DNA of 64,000 bases. Origin: Pontibacter aquaedesilientis (GTDB taxonomy: Bacteria; Bacteroidota; Bacteroidia; Cytophagales; Hymenobacteraceae). Shown here in pieces: positions 25,901-38,224 of the stretch (position 1 is the first letter of the stretch; every line of letters begins with the position of its first letter). Where the stretch lies: positions 1-64,000 of the forward strand of contig NZ_JACXAJ010000007.1 in the NCBI RefSeq assembly GCF_014773225.1, written 5' to 3'. The notes under the pieces were generated by a model. It made no database searches. It was not told the origin of the DNA and saw nothing but the letters and a program-made list of their open reading frames with translations. Both the position numbers and the translations under genes were made by a program.

Positions 25901-26810
25901 TGCGGTTCCGGAAGAGGTGAATATGTTTAAGGACCTTATTCTTGAGAATTGGACAGCTGATGAGAAAACCAATAGCATGCTGTTGGAACTTGTTAAGAAC
26001 TACAACAAGCGCCGCAACATCACGTCAGCCCACTTCAAGCGTGAGCGTTTCACTTTAGAAGTAGGAGATGAACTGCCAGCAGGAATCGTTCAACTTGCCA
26101 AAGTGTACATCGCCAAAAAGCGTAAGCTCAAAGTAGGTGACAAGATGGCGGGTCGTCACGGTAACAAGGGTGTAGTAGCCCGTATCGTGCGTGAAGAAGA
26201 TATGCCATTCCTGGAGACAGGTGAACCAATGGACATCGTCTTGAATCCGCTAGGTGTACCTTCAAGGATGAACATCGGTCAGATTTATGAGACGGTACTT
26301 GGATGGGCTGGAAAGAAATTGGGCAGAACTTATGCTACTCCAATTTTTGACGGTGCTACAGAAGATCAGGTTTCTGCAGAACTGGCTGAGGCAGGACTTC
26401 CTAAGTTCGGACGTTCATACCTGTATGATGGTTTGTCAGGCGATCGTTTTGACCAACCTGTAACAGTTGGTATCATTTACATGCTGAAACTGGGTCACTT
26501 AGTTGACGATAAGATGCACGCTCGTTCGATCGGTCCATACTCACTGATTACACAGCAGCCATTGGGTGGTAAAGCCCAATTCGGTGGTCAGCGTTTTGGT
26601 GAAATGGAAGTGTGGGCACTAGAGGCATTCGGTGCATCAAACGTACTGCAGGAAATACTTACAGTGAAATCTGACGACGTGATCGGCCGTGCGAAAGCCT
26701 ATGAGGCAATTGTAAAAGGCGATGTGTTGCCAAAGCCAAATATCCCGGAATCATTCAATGTACTGATTCACGAGTTAAGAGGTCTGGCGCTCGAAATCAC
26801 GTTAGAGTAA
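22938..26810 (+). CDS. rpoB: RNA polymerase beta subunit
   Basis: A 1,290-residue subunit forming one pincer of RNA polymerase. Rifampicin-region sequence [20 protein letters not shown], then [20 protein letters not shown], the active-centre [19 protein letters not shown], and [21 protein letters not shown] near the end. The start codon is TTG at 22938 ([12 protein letters not shown] matches family N-termini; no ATG is available in frame nearby). It is coupled to rplL through an attenuator region and followed by rpoC about 100 bases later. Confidence 0.97.
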   Translation: MAKNKTTERINFASINPVIDYPDFLDVQLQSFQDFFQLETPAENRAQEGLFKVFAENFPISDSRENFVLEFIDYHIDPPKYSVDECIDRGLTYSVPLKAKLRLICNDEDNEDFETIEQEVFLGNIPYMTEKGSFVINGAERVIVSQLHRSPGVFFAQSKHTNGTKLYSARIIPFKGSWVEFATDVNNVMYAYIDRKKKFPVTTLLRAIGYGTDKDILDLFGLSEEIPATKSNLKNAIGRKLAARVLRTWTEDFVDEDTGEVVSIDRNEVLLERDSEITAEDIDVIQDSGVKSIILHRENVNIADYAIIYNTLQKDNSNSEKEAVEQIYRQLRNTEAPDEETARDIIQKLFFSDKRYDLGEVGRYRINKKLGLDTNWDAKVLTNEDIVLIVKYLIGLINSKAVVDDIDHLSNRRVRTVGEQLYAQFGVGLARMARTIKERMNVRDNEDFKPVDLINARTLSSVINSFFGTNQLSQFMDQTNPLAEVTHKRRVSALGPGGLSRERAGFEVRDVHYTHYGRLCTIETPEGPNIGLISSLCVHARVNHMGFIETPYRKVNEGIVEMNGTVEYLTAEEEDTHHIAQANAIIDDKGNFINDRVKGRFEGDFPVEEPKTYTYMDVAPNQIVSVAASLIPFLEHDDANRALMGSNMQRQAVPLLKPEAPIVGTGLERRAAIDSRALVIAEGDGLIDFVDANKIVVKYDLTEEEKLVAFDAEFVTYNLIKFRRTNQDTCINLTPIVYTGQRVTKGQPLCEGYATNNGELAIGRNMQVAFMPWQGYNFEDAIVISEKVVRDDIFTSIHIEEFELEVRETKRGEEELTSEIPNVSEEAVKNLDENGIIRIGAEVREGDILIGKITPKGETDPTPEEKLLRAIFGDKAGDVKDASLKAPPSLNGVVIETKLFSRPKKDKNLRAKSKKEVEELKVKYSKDLTAIKNVMVDKLVTLLEGKTSQGIKHKFGDEILTKGVKFSKKNIIEALFPEKNPYKDESNYAVPEEVNMFKDLILENWTADEKTNSMLLELVKNYNKRRNITSAHFKRERFTLEVGDELPAGIVQLAKVYIAKKRKLKVGDKMAGRHGNKGVVARIVREEDMPFLETGEPMDIVLNPLGVPSRMNIGQIYETVLGWAGKKLGRTYATPIFDGATEDQVSAELAEAGLPKFGRSYLYDGLSGDRFDQPVTVGIIYMLKLGHLVDDKMHARSIGPYSLITQQPLGGKAQFGGQRFGEMEVWALEAFGASNVLQEILTVKSDDVIGRAKAYEAIVKGDVLPKPNIPESFNVLIHELRGLALEITLE

Positions 26811-26913
26811 CTAAAGTTTAAGCTGAGCGCTTTGGCATATTGCCGGAGTGCTCAGCATACTTTATGCGGATTAGCGTAAGGCATATTCATTGTATCGACA
26901 TTATTATAATAAT

Positions 26914-29900
26914 ATGGCATTTGCAAAAAACAAAAAGCTAACTCAGGACTTCTCCAAAGTAACGATCAGCTTGGCTTCTCCAGAGTCGATTCTGGAAAGA
27001 TCAAATGGCGAGGTTACAAAGCCTGAGACAATCAACTATAGAACCTATAAGCCTGAGATGGGTGGTTTATTCTGTGAAAGAATATTCGGACCTGTAAAGG
27101 ACTGGGAATGCCACTGCGGAAAATATAAGAGAATCAGATATAAGGGTATCATCTGCGACCGTTGCGGTGTAGAGGTTACTGAGAAAAAAGTGCGTCGTGA
27201 GCGCATGGGGCACATCGAGCTGGTAGTTCCTGTTGCTCACATCTGGTACTTCAAATCTCTTCCAAATAAAATAGGTTATCTGTTAGGCTTGCCAACCAAG
27301 AAGCTTGACCAGATCATCTATTATGAAAGATATGTAGTTATCCAACCTGGTATACTGGCAGAAGATGGGGTAAACACGCTGGACTTCCTGACAGAAGACG
27401 AATACCTGGATATGATTGACAAGCTCCCTCGCGAGAACCAGATGTTGGACAATAATGATCCAAATAAGTTCATCGCGAAGATGGGTGCTGAGGCATTACA
27501 AATGCTGTTGGAGCGAACGAACTTGGACGATTTGTCCTACGAGCTTCGTCATGCTGCTGCTCACGAGACTTCACAACAGCGTAAAGCTGAAGCTTTAAAG
27601 CGTCTTCGTGTGGTAGAGGCGTTCCGTGATGCAACAACAAGAATCGAAAACAGACCAGAGTGGATGATCATCCGTATGGTGCCTGTTATTCCACCTGAGC
27701 TTCGTCCGCTTGTTCCATTGGATGGTGGCCGTTTTGCTACATCTGACTTGAACGACCTTTACAGACGTGTTATTATCCGTAACAACCGTCTGAAGCGTCT
27801 GATCGAGATCAAAGCTCCAGAGGTAATTCTCCGTAACGAGAAGCGTATGCTTCAAGAGGCGGTAGACTCCCTGTTTGACAACTCACGTAAAGTGAACGCT
27901 GTTCGTGCAGAAGGTAACCGTGCACTGAAGTCGCTTTCTGACATGTTGAAAGGTAAGCAGGGACGTTTCCGTCAAAACTTGCTTGGTAAGCGTGTTGACT
28001 ACTCTGGTCGTTCGGTAATTGTTGTTGGACCTGAACTGAAGCTGCATGAGTGCGGTCTGCCTAAGAATATGGCAGCTGAGCTCTTCAAGCCGTTTATCAT
28101 CCGCAAGCTAATCGAAAGAGGCATCGTGAAGACGGTGAAGTCTGCCAAGAAGATTGTGGACCGTAAGGATCCTGTTGTTTGGGATATCTTGGAGAACGTG
28201 CTGAAAGGCCATCCAGTGCTCCTTAACCGTGCTCCTACACTCCACAGATTGGGTATACAGGCTTTCCAGCCAAAGCTGATCGAAGGAAAAGCAATACAGC
28301 TGCACCCATTGGTATGTACGGCATTCAACGCTGACTTTGACGGTGACCAGATGGCGGTGCACGTTCCTCTCGGACCTGCAGCGGTACTGGAAGCCTCTAT
28401 GCTGATGCTTGCTTCACATAACATCCTGAACCCGGCGAATGGTGCACCAATTGCGGTACCTTCTCAGGACATGGTACTTGGTCTATACTACGTATCGAAA
28501 GGAAAGCGTAGCACAGAAAATGAGATTATACCTGGTGAAGGCATGAGCTTCTACTCTGCGGAGGAAGTTATCATCGCAATCAACGAAGGCCGTCTATCTA
28601 AGCAAGCTTACATTAAAGTAAGAGCTAAGATAAAAGACGAAAAAGGCGAACTGGTTACGAAACTCATCGAGACAGTAGCAGGCCGCGTAATCTTCAACCA
28701 GTTTGTGCCAGAAGAGGTGGGATACATTGATGAACTGTTGACGAAGAAAAAGCTTCAGCAGATCATTTCACGAGTATTCAAAGAAACGGGTATGGCCCGT
28801 ACCGCCCACTTCCTTGATGATATCAAAACACTAGGTTTCCAGTCTGCCTATAAAGGCGGTCTGTCAATGGGTCTGGGTGACATACAGATTCCAGCAGAGA
28901 AGGATATTCTGGTAGCACAGGCTAAGAAGGATGTAGATGCTGTATGGCAAAATTACTCCATGGGTCTGATCACAGACAATGAGCGTTATAACCAGGTGAT
29001 CGATATCTGGACTCGTATCAACAACCAGATTACCGAAACGTTGATGCGCCGTCTGGAGAATGATGATCAGGGTTTCAACTCAATCTTTATGATGATGCAC
29101 TCCGGTGCTCGTGGTTCGAGAGAGCAGATCCGTCAGTTGGGTGGTATGCGTGGTCTGATGGCGAAACCTCAGAAATCATTGCAAGGCTCAGTAGGTGAGA
29201 TTATTGAAAACCCGATTCTTTCTAACTTTAAGGAAGGTCTTGATGTAATCGAGTACTTTATCTCTACTCACGGTGCCCGTAAAGGTCTAGCCGATACGGC
29301 TCTTAAGACTGCGGATGCTGGTTACCTGACTCGTCGTTTGGTAGACGTATCGCAGGACGTAATCGTGAATGAGGAAGATTGCGGTACGCTGAGAGGTCTG
29401 GAAGTGAGCGCACTGAAAGACAACGAAGATATCGTGGAGTCTCTATCAGAACGTATCCTTGGCCGTGTAACAGTACATGATGTATACGATCCTATTACAA
29501 ATGAACTGATTGTAGAGTCTGGAGATGAGGTGACTGAAGAAGTAGCTCGTGCAATTGAGAACACGGCTATTGAAACGGTGGAGATTCGCTCAGTTCTTAC
29601 CTGTGAGTCTAAGCGCGGAATATGTGCTAAGTGCTACGGCCGTAACCTGGCAACAGGCTTTATGGTGCAGAAAGGTGAGGCTGTAGGAGTTATTGCCGCG
29701 CAGTCAATCGGTGAACCAGGTACGCAGTTGACACTTCGTACATTCCACGTGGGTGGTACTGCTTCAAACATTGCGGTAGACGCAATGATCAGAGCTAAGT
29801 TCGCAGGTAAGATCGAGTTTGAAGATGTGCGTACAATTGAGACCATCAACAACGAAGGAGATCCGGTGAAAGTGGTAATGGGTCGTTCAGGTGAGGTGAA

Positions 29901-31239
29901 GATCGTAGATCCAACTTCAGGTAAGCTTCTTATCAGTAACCACGTTCCTTATGGTTCATTCATTACTGTAAATGAAGGCCAAATCGTTGAAAAAGGAGAT
30001 CAGCTGTGTATGTGGGATCCATATAACGCAGTTATACTTTCTGAATTTGACGGTGAGATCTCTTACGAATCGATCATTGAAGGTATCACATATCGTGAGG
30101 AGTCCGATGAGCAGACGGGTTACCGTGAAAAAGTAATTATAGACACGAAGGACAAGACGCAAAACCCTGCCATATTGGTAAACCCTAAAAATGGTGAGTC
30201 AAAAGGCTATAACATTCCGGTAGGTGCTCACTTGACAGTTGAAAATGGCGAGAAAATCAAAGCTGGTCAAATCCTGGTAAAGATTCCTCGTGCTATCGGT
30301 AAGACAAGGGATATTACAGGTGGTCTGCCACGAGTTACTGAACTGTTCGAAGCCCGTAATCCATCTAATCCGGCAGTTGTGTCTGAAATTGATGGTGTAG
30401 TAACATACGGAAGCGTGAAGCGTGGTAATCGTGAAATCTTCATTGAGTCGAAAGACGGGGTGAAGAAGAAATACATGGTACCGCTTTCTAAGCACATACT
30501 TGTTCAGGACAATGACTTCGTGCGTGCAGGTATGCCTCTATCTGATGGTGCAATTACACCAAATGATATCCTTAATATTCAAGGACCAGGCGCAGTACAA
30601 GAGTATCTAGTAAATGAGATACAGGAAGTATACCGCTTACAGGGTGTGAAAATCAATGATAAGCACATTGAAGTTGTTGTTCGCCAGATGATGCAGAAAG
30701 TTGTGATTATCGACGCAGGTGATACTAGTTTCCTAGAACACCAGGTAGTAGATAAGATCAACTTCATGGAAGAGAACGACCGCATCATTGACATGAAAGT
30801 GGTAGAAGATGCAGGTGACTCCAGTAACTTTAAACCAGGACAAATCGTGACAACCAGAAGACTTCGGGATGAAAATTCCAGTCTGAAGCGACGAGATTTG
30901 AAATTGGTAACAGTACGTGATGCTTCTCCAGCAGTATCGAGACCAACATTGCAAGGTATAACGCAGGCTTCATTGGGAACTCAAAGCTTTATTTCTGCGG
31001 CATCATTCCAGGAAACCACGAAAGTACTAAGCGAGGCAGCAATCAAAGGCAAGGCAGACGAACTGCTTGGTCTAAAGGAAAACGTGATCGTAGGTCACCT
31101 TATCCCAGCCGGTACAGGTTTACGGGAATACCAGAAAATGATTGTTGGCAGTCAAGAAGAGTATGACCAACTGGTAGAGTCCAAGAAAACTGGAACGGGT
31201 AGCCGTGCCAGACAGCAAGAGTTACAGAATAACAAATAA
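26914..31239 (+). CDS. rpoC: RNA polymerase beta' subunit
   Basis: A 1,441-residue subunit holding the catalytic metal in NADFDGDQM. The N-terminal zinc site [19 protein letters not shown], the rudder/lid region [19 protein letters not shown] and the second zinc site [13 protein letters not shown] are visible. The ATG at 26914 (MAFAKNKKL) is chosen; the upstream extension begins with TTG and has no family match. The Lys/Gln-rich C-terminus ends [11 protein letters not shown]. Confidence 0.97.
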   Translation: MAFAKNKKLTQDFSKVTISLASPESILERSNGEVTKPETINYRTYKPEMGGLFCERIFGPVKDWECHCGKYKRIRYKGIICDRCGVEVTEKKVRRERMGHIELVVPVAHIWYFKSLPNKIGYLLGLPTKKLDQIIYYERYVVIQPGILAEDGVNTLDFLTEDEYLDMIDKLPRENQMLDNNDPNKFIAKMGAEALQMLLERTNLDDLSYELRHAAAHETSQQRKAEALKRLRVVEAFRDATTRIENRPEWMIIRMVPVIPPELRPLVPLDGGRFATSDLNDLYRRVIIRNNRLKRLIEIKAPEVILRNEKRMLQEAVDSLFDNSRKVNAVRAEGNRALKSLSDMLKGKQGRFRQNLLGKRVDYSGRSVIVVGPELKLHECGLPKNMAAELFKPFIIRKLIERGIVKTVKSAKKIVDRKDPVVWDILENVLKGHPVLLNRAPTLHRLGIQAFQPKLIEGKAIQLHPLVCTAFNADFDGDQMAVHVPLGPAAVLEASMLMLASHNILNPANGAPIAVPSQDMVLGLYYVSKGKRSTENEIIPGEGMSFYSAEEVIIAINEGRLSKQAYIKVRAKIKDEKGELVTKLIETVAGRVIFNQFVPEEVGYIDELLTKKKLQQIISRVFKETGMARTAHFLDDIKTLGFQSAYKGGLSMGLGDIQIPAEKDILVAQAKKDVDAVWQNYSMGLITDNERYNQVIDIWTRINNQITETLMRRLENDDQGFNSIFMMMHSGARGSREQIRQLGGMRGLMAKPQKSLQGSVGEIIENPILSNFKEGLDVIEYFISTHGARKGLADTALKTADAGYLTRRLVDVSQDVIVNEEDCGTLRGLEVSALKDNEDIVESLSERILGRVTVHDVYDPITNELIVESGDEVTEEVARAIENTAIETVEIRSVLTCESKRGICAKCYGRNLATGFMVQKGEAVGVIAAQSIGEPGTQLTLRTFHVGGTASNIAVDAMIRAKFAGKIEFEDVRTIETINNEGDPVKVVMGRSGEVKIVDPTSGKLLISNHVPYGSFITVNEGQIVEKGDQLCMWDPYNAVILSEFDGEISYESIIEGITYREESDEQTGYREKVIIDTKDKTQNPAILVNPKNGESKGYNIPVGAHLTVENGEKIKAGQILVKIPRAIGKTRDITGGLPRVTELFEARNPSNPAVVSEIDGVVTYGSVKRGNREIFIESKDGVKKKYMVPLSKHILVQDNDFVRAGMPLSDGAITPNDILNIQGPGAVQEYLVNEIQEVYRLQGVKINDKHIEVVVRQMMQKVVIIDAGDTSFLEHQVVDKINFMEENDRIIDMKVVEDAGDSSNFKPGQIVTTRRLRDENSSLKRRDLKLVTVRDASPAVSRPTLQGITQASLGTQSFISAASFQETTKVLSEAAIKGKADELLGLKENVIVGHLIPAGTGLREYQKMIVGSQEEYDQLVESKKTGTGSRARQQELQNNK

Positions 31240-31245
31240 TCAGGT

Positions 31246-31563
31246 ATGGCAGGGGAACTGAAAAATCAAGACCAAATTAACATTGAGCTTTCTGAAGAGA
31301 TAGCAGAGGGAGAATATGCCAATCTGGCCATGATCGCCCATTCAAGCGGTGAATTTGTAATTGATTTTATAAGACTAATGCCAGGATTGCCGAAAGCAAA
31401 AGTAAAATCTAGAATCGTTATCACGCCAGAGCACGCTAAGAGATTATTAGCGGCTCTGGCCGATAACATTCAAAAATTTGAAACAAGCTTTGGTGAAATT
31501 AAGCCAGCAAACGAGGCCCCTTCCTTCCCGATGAACTTCGGAGGAACTATGGGTGAAGCCTAA
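31246..31563 (+). CDS. DUF3467 protein
   Basis: A 105-residue soluble protein matching DUF3467 (IELSEEIAEGEYANLAMIAHS, FIRLMPGLPKAKVKSRIVITPEHAKRLL). Function is unknown. It begins six bases after rpoC and ends before the rpsL promoter, a place it keeps in many Bacteroidota, so a role tied to transcription or ribosome supply is plausible but unproven. Confidence 0.85.
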   Translation: MAGELKNQDQINIELSEEIAEGEYANLAMIAHSSGEFVIDFIRLMPGLPKAKVKSRIVITPEHAKRLLAALADNIQKFETSFGEIKPANEAPSFPMNFGGTMGEA

Positions 31564-31590
31564 GGTGCTAATAATTAATGAATTAAAATT

Positions 31591-31621
31591 TTGAAATTGC
31601 AAAGTGATTTTCCTACCTTTG
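31591..31621 (+). promoter_or_regulatory. Promoter of the rpsL operon
   Basis: TTG at 31591-31593, a 20-base spacer, TACCTTTG at 31614-31621. rpsL starts 47 bases later. Confidence 0.72.
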
Positions 31622-31668
31622 CAGACCAAATTTTAGAGTGAAAAAAATCTATAATTAACAAATTATAA

Positions 31669-32085
31669 ATGCCTACTATACAGCAATTAGTAAGAAAGGG
31701 AAGAGAGAAATTAACTTCAAAGTCGAAGTCTCCTGCCCTAGATTCATGCCCACAACGCCGTGGTGTATGTACAAGAGTGTACACAACCACTCCTAAGAAG
31801 CCAAACTCAGCTATGCGTAAAGTAGCTAGGGTTAGACTTACAAACGGAAAAGAAGTGAACGCCTATATCCCTGGTGAAGGACATAACCTGCAGGAGCACT
31901 CAATTGTGCTTATCAGAGGTGGTAGAGTGAAAGACCTTCCAGGTGTACGTTATCACATCGTGCGCGGTGCTTTAGATACAGCCGGAGTTAGCGGCCGTCT
32001 TCAGTCTCGTTCTAAGTATGGTGCAAAGAGACCTAAGCCAGGACAGCCAGCAGCTGCAGCAGGTAAAGGTGGTAAGAAAAAATAA
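31669..32085 (+). CDS. rpsL: Ribosomal protein uS12
   Basis: 138 residues; decoding-centre protein. [31 protein letters not shown] and [27 protein letters not shown] include the lysines (KPNS, KDLPG) where streptomycin-resistance changes occur; both look wild-type. The C-terminus is extended by a Pro/Ala/Lys tail ending GGKKK. Confidence 0.97.
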   Translation: MPTIQQLVRKGREKLTSKSKSPALDSCPQRRGVCTRVYTTTPKKPNSAMRKVARVRLTNGKEVNAYIPGEGHNLQEHSIVLIRGGRVKDLPGVRYHIVRGALDTAGVSGRLQSRSKYGAKRPKPGQPAAAAGKGGKKK

Positions 32086-32104
32086 TTGATAGAGTAATAA
32101 TATA

Positions 32105-32572
32105 ATGAGAAAAGCAAAGCCTAAAAGTAGAGTTCTCCTTCCAGACCCAAAGTTCAAAGAGACCTTAGTAACACGCTTCGTAAACTATCTGATGGAAGAT
32201 GGTAAGAAAAGTATTGCTTATGGTATCTTCTATGATGCTGTAGAATTAGTAGAGCAAAGAACGAAAGAGAACGGCCTTGAGACTTGGAAGAAAGCATTGA
32301 ACAATGTTATGCCAAGTGTAGAGGTTAAAAGCCGCCGTGTGGGTGGTGCTACTTTCCAAGTGCCGACTGAGGTTCGTCCGGACCGCAGAGTATCTCTTGG
32401 TATCAAGTGGATGATTTCTTACGCTCGCAGAAGAGGTGAGAAGACAATGAAAGACAAATTGGCTGGCGAGATTATCGCAGCTGCAAAAGGTGAAGGTGCT
32501 GCCGTTAAAAAGAAAGACGACACGCACAGAATGGCCGAGGCTAACAAAGCATTCTCACACTTTAGATTTTAA
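32105..32572 (+). CDS. rpsG: Ribosomal protein uS7
   Basis: 155 residues; head-domain assembly protein contacting mRNA and tRNA at the E site. [18 protein letters not shown] and [13 protein letters not shown] are family signatures. It is 19 bases after rpsL and three before fusA. Confidence 0.97.
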   Translation: MRKAKPKSRVLLPDPKFKETLVTRFVNYLMEDGKKSIAYGIFYDAVELVEQRTKENGLETWKKALNNVMPSVEVKSRRVGGATFQVPTEVRPDRRVSLGIKWMISYARRRGEKTMKDKLAGEIIAAAKGEGAAVKKKDDTHRMAEANKAFSHFRF

Positions 32573-32575
32573 TTA

Positions 32576-34678
32576 ATGGCACGCGATTTAAGATTAACAA
32601 GAAATATCGGTATTGCTGCGCACATTGATGCTGGTAAAACAACTACTACTGAGCGAATCCTTTACTATGCTGGTGTAAGCCACAAGATAGGTGAAGTTCA
32701 CGATGGTGCAGCTACAATGGACTGGATGGAGCAAGAGCAGGAGAGAGGTATTACAATTACTTCTGCAGCTACTACAGTAAACTGGAATTATAGAAACGAG
32801 CAGTACCATATCAACATCATTGATACTCCTGGTCACGTGGATTTCACCGTAGAGGTAAACCGTTCGCTGCGTGTATTGGATGGTCTGGTGTTCCTTTTTA
32901 GTGCTGTTGATGGTGTAGAGCCTCAGTCAGAGACTAACTGGAGACTTGCTGACAACTATAAAGTGGCACGTATCGGTTTCGTTAATAAAATGGACCGTTC
33001 TGGCGCTGATTTCCTTGCAGTATGCAAGCAAGTAAAAGAAATGCTAGGCAGTAATGCTGTAGCACTTCAGCTGCCAATAGGTTCTGAAGATAATTTCAAA
33101 GGTGTAGTTGACCTGGTGAACTTCAGAGGTATCGAGTGGAACGAAGAAGATAAAGGTATGACCTTTACTGAAGTTCCAATTCCAGACGATATGATGGAAG
33201 AAGCAGAGGAGTACAGAGAGAAGCTTCTTGAGGCAGTGGCAGAGTACGATGAATCTTTAATGGAGAAATACTTTGAAGATCCAAGCTCAATCACTGAAGA
33301 TGAGATTTTGGCTGCTCTTCGCGCTGCTACGATTGACATGGCGATAGTACCGATGCTTTGCGGTTCATCTTTCAAAAACAAAGGTGTACAGACAATGCTT
33401 GACTACGTAATGGCGCTTTGCCCATCACCGATGGATAAAGAAAGCATTATCGGTACTAATCCTGACACAGGGGATGAAGTAGCAAGAAAGCCAAGTGAGA
33501 AAGAGCCATTTGCAGGCCTTGCCTTCAAAATCGCAACTGACCCTTACGTAGGTCGTCTATGCTTCGTGCGTGCTTATTCAGGTGTTCTTGAATCAGGTTC
33601 TTATATATTCAATTCGCGTTCAGGCAACAAGGAGCGTATATCACGTATCTTCCAGATGCACGCGAATAAGCAAAACCAGATTGATAAACTGCAAGCAGGT
33701 GATATTGCAGCCGTTGTTGGTTTTAAAGACATCAAAACAGGAGATACCCTATGTGATCAGAACGCAAAAATCGTTCTAGAGTCCATGGATTTCCCTGAAC
33801 CAGTAATTGGATATGCGATTGAGCCAAAAACTCAGGCGGACTCTGATAAAATGGGTATGGCTATCGCGAAGCTTGTTGAAGAAGATCCAACACTTCAGGT
33901 TAATACAGACGAGGAAACTGGTCAAACTATCCTGAGAGGTATGGGAGAACTTCACCTGGAGATCATTATTGATCGTATGAAGCGTGAATTCAAGGTAGAA
34001 TTGAATCAGGGTGCACCACAGGTTGCTTACAAAGAAACAATTACCAAGACTGTTGAACACAGAGAAGTATTCAAAAAGCAGTCAGGTGGTCGTGGTAAGT
34101 TTGCCGACATTGTGTTCACAATGGGACCAAGAGAAGATGGTAAGCAAGGGCTTGAGTTCGAAAATGCGATTGTGGGCGGTGTGATTCCAAGAGAATTCAT
34201 TCCAGCCGTGCAAAAAGGTTTCGAAGAGGCGATGAAGAACGGTATTCTAGCTGGCTTCCCAATCGACTCTATGAAAGTGCGTTTGTTCCATGGTTCATTC
34301 CACGATGTAGACTCTGATTCACTTTCATTTGAACTTGCTGCACGTCAGGGTTTCAAAGAGGCTGGTAAGCAGTGTGCACCAAAACTGTTAGAGCCAATCA
34401 TGGCTGTTGACGTAGTTACTCCTGATGAATATACTGGTCCTGTAACAGGTGACTTGAACAGAAGAAGAGGTATCATGAAGGGAATGGATACTAAAGGTAC
34501 ATCTACAGTTGTGAAAGCAGATGTTCCGCTTTCTGAACTGTTTGGTTATGTAACAGACCTTCGTACAATTACTTCAGGAAGAGCTACTGCCTCACTTACT
34601 TTCTCACACTATGAGCAAGTACCACAAAACCTGGCAGATGGTATCATTGCAAAATTAAAAGGAACTGCAGCTAAATAG
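32576..34678 (+). CDS. fusA: Elongation factor G
   Basis: A 700-residue translocation GTPase. [17 protein letters not shown] (G1), [14 protein letters not shown] (switch), [12 protein letters not shown] (G3), [10 protein letters not shown] (G4), then domains II-V ending [15 protein letters not shown]. The length and motif set fit the canonical EF-G. Part of the rpsL-rpsG-fusA-rpsJ run. Confidence 0.97.
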   Translation: MARDLRLTRNIGIAAHIDAGKTTTTERILYYAGVSHKIGEVHDGAATMDWMEQEQERGITITSAATTVNWNYRNEQYHINIIDTPGHVDFTVEVNRSLRVLDGLVFLFSAVDGVEPQSETNWRLADNYKVARIGFVNKMDRSGADFLAVCKQVKEMLGSNAVALQLPIGSEDNFKGVVDLVNFRGIEWNEEDKGMTFTEVPIPDDMMEEAEEYREKLLEAVAEYDESLMEKYFEDPSSITEDEILAALRAATIDMAIVPMLCGSSFKNKGVQTMLDYVMALCPSPMDKESIIGTNPDTGDEVARKPSEKEPFAGLAFKIATDPYVGRLCFVRAYSGVLESGSYIFNSRSGNKERISRIFQMHANKQNQIDKLQAGDIAAVVGFKDIKTGDTLCDQNAKIVLESMDFPEPVIGYAIEPKTQADSDKMGMAIAKLVEEDPTLQVNTDEETGQTILRGMGELHLEIIIDRMKREFKVELNQGAPQVAYKETITKTVEHREVFKKQSGGRGKFADIVFTMGPREDGKQGLEFENAIVGGVIPREFIPAVQKGFEEAMKNGILAGFPIDSMKVRLFHGSFHDVDSDSLSFELAARQGFKEAGKQCAPKLLEPIMAVDVVTPDEYTGPVTGDLNRRRGIMKGMDTKGTSTVVKADVPLSELFGYVTDLRTITSGRATASLTFSHYEQVPQNLADGIIAKLKGTAAK

Positions 34679-34689
34679 TAGTAAAGATA

Positions 34690-34995
34690 ATGAATCAGAA
34701 AATTAGAATTAAGCTTAAGTCTTACGACCACAATCTGGTAGACAAGTCGTCTGAAAAGATTGTAAAAGCTGTAAAAGCTACTGGAGCAATCGTAAGCGGA
34801 CCAATTCCTCTTCCAACTGAAAAGGATAAGTTTACAGTACTACGTTCACCACACGTTAACAAGAAGTCTCGTGAGCAGTTTCAGCTTTGCACTTACAAGC
34901 GTTTAGTTGATATCTACTCTACAAGCTCTAAAACAGTAGACGCCTTGATGAAGCTAGAGCTTCCTAGCGGTGTAGATGTAGAAATCAAAGTTTGA
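34690..34995 (+). CDS. rpsJ: Ribosomal protein uS10
   Basis: 101 residues; also NusE, the NusG-binding antitermination factor. [45 protein letters not shown] are characteristic. Here it closes the str transcript with a terminator instead of opening the S10 operon. Confidence 0.97.
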   Translation: MNQKIRIKLKSYDHNLVDKSSEKIVKAVKATGAIVSGPIPLPTEKDKFTVLRSPHVNKKSREQFQLCTYKRLVDIYSTSSKTVDALMKLELPSGVDVEIKV

Positions 34996-35008
34996 TAATA
35001 ACTACAAT

Positions 35009-35048
35009 CATAAAAAAAGAGAACCAGTACTGGTTCTCTTTTTTTATG
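35009..35048 (+). terminator. Terminator after rpsJ
   Basis: Perfect 19-base arms (35009-35027 and 35030-35048, AAAAAAAGAGAACCAG type) that form a palindrome around GTAC, with a run of seven T in the right arm. Confidence 0.85.
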
Positions 35049-35076
35049 TACTGATTAATAATATTTTAGACAAAAG

Positions 35077-35132
35077 TTGCTAAAGAATTTTAAAATTCAT
35101 TAACTTTGCACTCCCTTAGCAAAAGCTGAGGG
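35077..35132 (+). promoter_or_regulatory. Promoter and 5' hairpin of the S10/spc cluster
   Basis: TTG at 35077-35079, 21-base spacer, TAACTTTG at 35101-35108. Then CCCTTAGC (35113-35120) pairs with GCTGAGGG (35125-35132) around AAAA. This hairpin at the transcript start resembles those before tRNA-Tyr and tRNA-Trp. rplC begins 38 bases later. Confidence 0.78.
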
Positions 35133-35170
35133 CTAAAATAATTATATCCATCTTTTAAAAAACAAGTTGA

Positions 35171-35788
35171 ATGCCTGGAATTATCGGTAAAAAAATCGGA
35201 ATGACAAGCCTCTTCACAGCAGATGGTAAATACACTCCAGTTACGCTTATCCAAGCAGGCCCATGTGTAGTTACTCAGGTGAAGACGGTTGAGACTGATG
35301 GCTATGCAGCTGTACAGCTTGGCTATGGCGAGAAGAAGCTTAAAAGAGTAACAAAAGCGGAAGCTGGTCACTACAAGAAAGCTAATACGTCAGCTAAGAA
35401 AAAAGTTGCTGAATTCGATGTAGAAGGTATATCTCTGAATCTTGGTGATTCAGTTGATGTAAATCTCTTCGAAGAAGGAGAATTTATTGATGTAGTGGGA
35501 ACATCAAAGGGTAAAGGTTTTCAAGGTGTAGTAAAACGCCACAACTTTGCCGGTGTTGGCGGTCAGACGCACGGTCAGCACAACAGAGCAAGACACCCTG
35601 GTTCAATTGGTGCATGTTCTTGGCCGTCACGAGTATTCAAAGGAATGCGCATGGCAGGAAGAATGGGCGGTAATAGAGTTAAGATTCAGAACTTAACTGT
35701 ATTGCGTGTTATTGCAGAGAAAAATCTGTTGGTAGTTAGTGGCTCTGTACCAGGTGCCAAAAATTCTTACGTGTTAATTGAGAAATAA
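35171..35788 (+). CDS. rplC: Ribosomal protein uL3
   Basis: 205 residues; early assembly protein near the peptidyl-transferase centre. [33 protein letters not shown] with the target Gln, and [13 protein letters not shown] are visible. First gene of the cluster, with the promoter directly upstream. Confidence 0.97.
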   Translation: MPGIIGKKIGMTSLFTADGKYTPVTLIQAGPCVVTQVKTVETDGYAAVQLGYGEKKLKRVTKAEAGHYKKANTSAKKKVAEFDVEGISLNLGDSVDVNLFEEGEFIDVVGTSKGKGFQGVVKRHNFAGVGGQTHGQHNRARHPGSIGACSWPSRVFKGMRMAGRMGGNRVKIQNLTVLRVIAEKNLLVVSGSVPGAKNSYVLIEK

Positions 35789-35789
35789 A

Positions 35790-36416
35790 ATGGAGCTTTC
35801 TGTATTGAATATCAAAGGTGAAGATACAGGTAGAAAGGTGAGCCTTTCTGATGCTGTATTTGGCGCCGAGCCAAATGAGCATGCAATGTATCTTGACGTG
35901 AAACAGTACCTGGCTAATCAAAGACAAGGTACGCACAAGTCGAAAGAAAGAAACGAAGTAGCCGGATCTACCAAAAAGATCAAAAAGCAAAAAGGTACTG
36001 GTGGCGCTCGTGCAGGCAGTATAAAAGCTCCGCTTTTTGTGGGTGGTGGTAGAGTTTTTGGTCCAAAGCCAAGAAACTATAGCTTTAAGCTTAACAAAAA
36101 ACTGAAAGAAGTAGCCAGAGTATCAGCACTTTCTTTATTGGCGAAAGACAATAAGGTTTCTTTGTTAGAAGCTTTCACATTTGAAACTCCTAAAACGAAA
36201 GAGTTTAAGAATATACTTAGCAATCTTCAGGTAACTGGAAAAACTTTATTGGTTTTGCCAGCAGTTGATTCGAATGTAATTCTCTCTGGAAGAAACCTTA
36301 ACAAGGTTAAAATTTCGACTGCTAGTGACCTAAACACATACGACCTTTTAAATACGGATCGTGTGCTGTTGGTAGAGGAGTCTGTAAACATTATTGAAAA
36401 CCTCCTAAGCGCATAA
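35790..36416 (+). CDS. rplD: Ribosomal protein uL4
   Basis: 208 residues. [31 protein letters not shown] is the exit-tunnel loop. The ATG at 35790, one base after the rplC stop, gives the family start [14 protein letters not shown]. In E. coli L4 represses the S10 operon; the leader hairpin here is too short to show that mechanism. Confidence 0.96.
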   Translation: MELSVLNIKGEDTGRKVSLSDAVFGAEPNEHAMYLDVKQYLANQRQGTHKSKERNEVAGSTKKIKKQKGTGGARAGSIKAPLFVGGGRVFGPKPRNYSFKLNKKLKEVARVSALSLLAKDNKVSLLEAFTFETPKTKEFKNILSNLQVTGKTLLVLPAVDSNVILSGRNLNKVKISTASDLNTYDLLNTDRVLLVEESVNIIENLLSA

Positions 36417-36418
36417 CA

Positions 36419-36706
36419 ATGAATATTCTGAAAAAACCGCTTCTGACGGAAAAATTCGCTGCCATGAATGAGGTTGGAAAGTATGCTTTCGAGGTGAACA
36501 TCAAAGCCAACAAGGTTGAAATCAAAAAGGCAGTTGAAAAGCTTTATGGTGTTACTGTTGAGAAGGTAGCTACCATGAAGACGCAAGGTAAAGTAAAGAG
36601 CAAGTATACCAAATCGGGTGCTGTATCTGGCCGCGCGGCTTCAAAGAAAAAAGCAATCGTAACCTTGAAAGAGGGCGAAGTGATAGACTTTTATAGCAGC
36701 ATTTAA
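36419..36706 (+). CDS. rplW: Ribosomal protein uL23
   Basis: 95 residues; tunnel-exit protein that docks SRP and trigger factor. ILKKPLLTEKFA, YAFEVNIKANKVEIKKAVEKLYGV are characteristic. Two bases after rplD. Confidence 0.96.
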   Translation: MNILKKPLLTEKFAAMNEVGKYAFEVNIKANKVEIKKAVEKLYGVTVEKVATMKTQGKVKSKYTKSGAVSGRAASKKKAIVTLKEGEVIDFYSSI

Positions 36707-36716
36707 TTAATTAACA

Positions 36717-37541
36717 ATGGCTTTAAAGAAGTTAAGACCAACAACACCAGGTCAAAGATTCCGAGTAGCCCCGGCGTTCGAAGAGATCACCACAGCTACA
36801 CCCGAGAAATCTTTGTTGGCACCTATTAAAAAATCTGGTGGACGCAACAACTCAGGTAAAATGACCATGCGCTATATGGGCGGTGGGCATAAGCAAAAGT
36901 ACAGAATGATAGACTTCAAGCGCACCAAGTATGGTGTTCCAGCTACTGTGAAGACTATTGAGTACGATCCGAACAGAACGGCACGTATTGCACTGCTCTA
37001 TTATGCTGATGGTGAAAAGAGCTATATCATTGCTCCATCTGGCATTCAAGTAGGTACTGTAATAGTTTCTGGTCCAGGAGTGGCACCAGAAGTAGGTAAC
37101 TGCCTTCCTCTATCTGATATTCCTCTAGGTACGATCATTCATAACATTGAGCTACAGCCAGGTAATGGTGCTACGCTTGCTAGAAGTGCTGGTTCTTATG
37201 CACAGCTGGTTGCGAGAGAAGGCCGTTATGCAACGATTAAGCTTCCTTCTGGTGAGTTAAGAATGGTGCTTGTGAATTGCTATGCTACAGTAGGTACAGT
37301 TTCTAACTCTGACCACATGAACGTTAAGATCGGCAAAGCTGGTCGTAACAGATGGTTAGGAAGACGTCCAAGAGTGCGTGGTGTTGCGATGAACCCAGTT
37401 GATCACCCTATGGGTGGTGGTGAAGGTAAGTCTTCAGGCGGTCACCCTCGTTCACGTAAAGGCTTACTGGCTAAAGGTCTTAAGACAAGAAGCAAGAAAA
37501 AGCATTCAGAGAAACTTATAGTTAATAGAGGAAAGAAATAG
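36717..37541 (+). CDS. rplB: Ribosomal protein uL2
   Basis: 274 residues; subunit-bridge protein essential for peptidyl-transferase activity. [44 protein letters not shown] with the functional His, and a basic C-terminus. Confidence 0.97.
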   Translation: MALKKLRPTTPGQRFRVAPAFEEITTATPEKSLLAPIKKSGGRNNSGKMTMRYMGGGHKQKYRMIDFKRTKYGVPATVKTIEYDPNRTARIALLYYADGEKSYIIAPSGIQVGTVIVSGPGVAPEVGNCLPLSDIPLGTIIHNIELQPGNGATLARSAGSYAQLVAREGRYATIKLPSGELRMVLVNCYATVGTVSNSDHMNVKIGKAGRNRWLGRRPRVRGVAMNPVDHPMGGGEGKSSGGHPRSRKGLLAKGLKTRSKKKHSEKLIVNRGKK

Positions 37542-37544
37542 TAA

Positions 37545-37823
37545 ATGGCTAGATCATTAAAAAAAGGGCCTTATATTGACTATAGGCTCGAGAAGAAAGT
37601 AGACGTGATGAACGAGTCTGGTAAGAAGACTGTTATCAAGACTTGGTCACGCAGATCCATGATTTCTCCAGATTTCGTTGGACATACATTTGCAGTACAT
37701 AACGGTAATAAATTTATCCCAGTTTATGTAACTGAAAACATGGTAGGTCATAAACTCGGAGAGTTCGCCCCAACCAGAAACTTTAGAGGTCATATTGCTA
37801 AAAAAGATAAAGGTAAGCGATAA
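37545..37823 (+). CDS. rpsS: Ribosomal protein uS19
   Basis: 92 residues; head protein at the subunit interface. [39 protein letters not shown] and [14 protein letters not shown] are signature stretches. Confidence 0.97.
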   Translation: MARSLKKGPYIDYRLEKKVDVMNESGKKTVIKTWSRRSMISPDFVGHTFAVHNGNKFIPVYVTENMVGHKLGEFAPTRNFRGHIAKKDKGKR

Positions 37824-37824
37824 C

Positions 37825-38220
37825 ATGGAAGCAGTAGCAAGACTTAAAAATGTGCCTACTTCTCCTCGCAAAATGCGATTAGTAGCAGGTTTGGTGCGCG
37901 GCAAGAGCGTAAATAAGGCTTTGGGATTATTGAAATTTGAAGCCAATTCAGGAGCAGCCAGAATCGAAAAACTTCTTTTATCTGCCTTATCTAACTGGCA
38001 ACAGAAAAATGAAGATTCTCGCATCGAGGATGCCAACCTCTTCATTAAAGAGATTTTTGTTGATGAGGGTAAAATGCTGAAGCGCCTGCGCCCAGCTCCA
38101 CAAGGACGTGGTTACCGCATCAGAAAAAGATCTAACCATGTTACCATTGTAATTGATAGCATGACTGAAGAACAACTAGAGCAGCAGCAATCCAAGAAAT
38201 CTAAAAAAGCCAATAAGTAA
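37825..38220 (+). CDS. rplV: Ribosomal protein uL22
   Basis: 131 residues; tunnel-lining protein. [25 protein letters not shown] and the beta-hairpin [25 protein letters not shown]. Start at 37825, one base after the rpsS stop. The C-terminus has a Gln/Lys-rich tail. Confidence 0.96.
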   Translation: MEAVARLKNVPTSPRKMRLVAGLVRGKSVNKALGLLKFEANSGAARIEKLLLSALSNWQQKNEDSRIEDANLFIKEIFVDEGKMLKRLRPAPQGRGYRIRKRSNHVTIVIDSMTEEQLEQQQSKKSKKANK

Positions 38221-38224
38221 GAAT

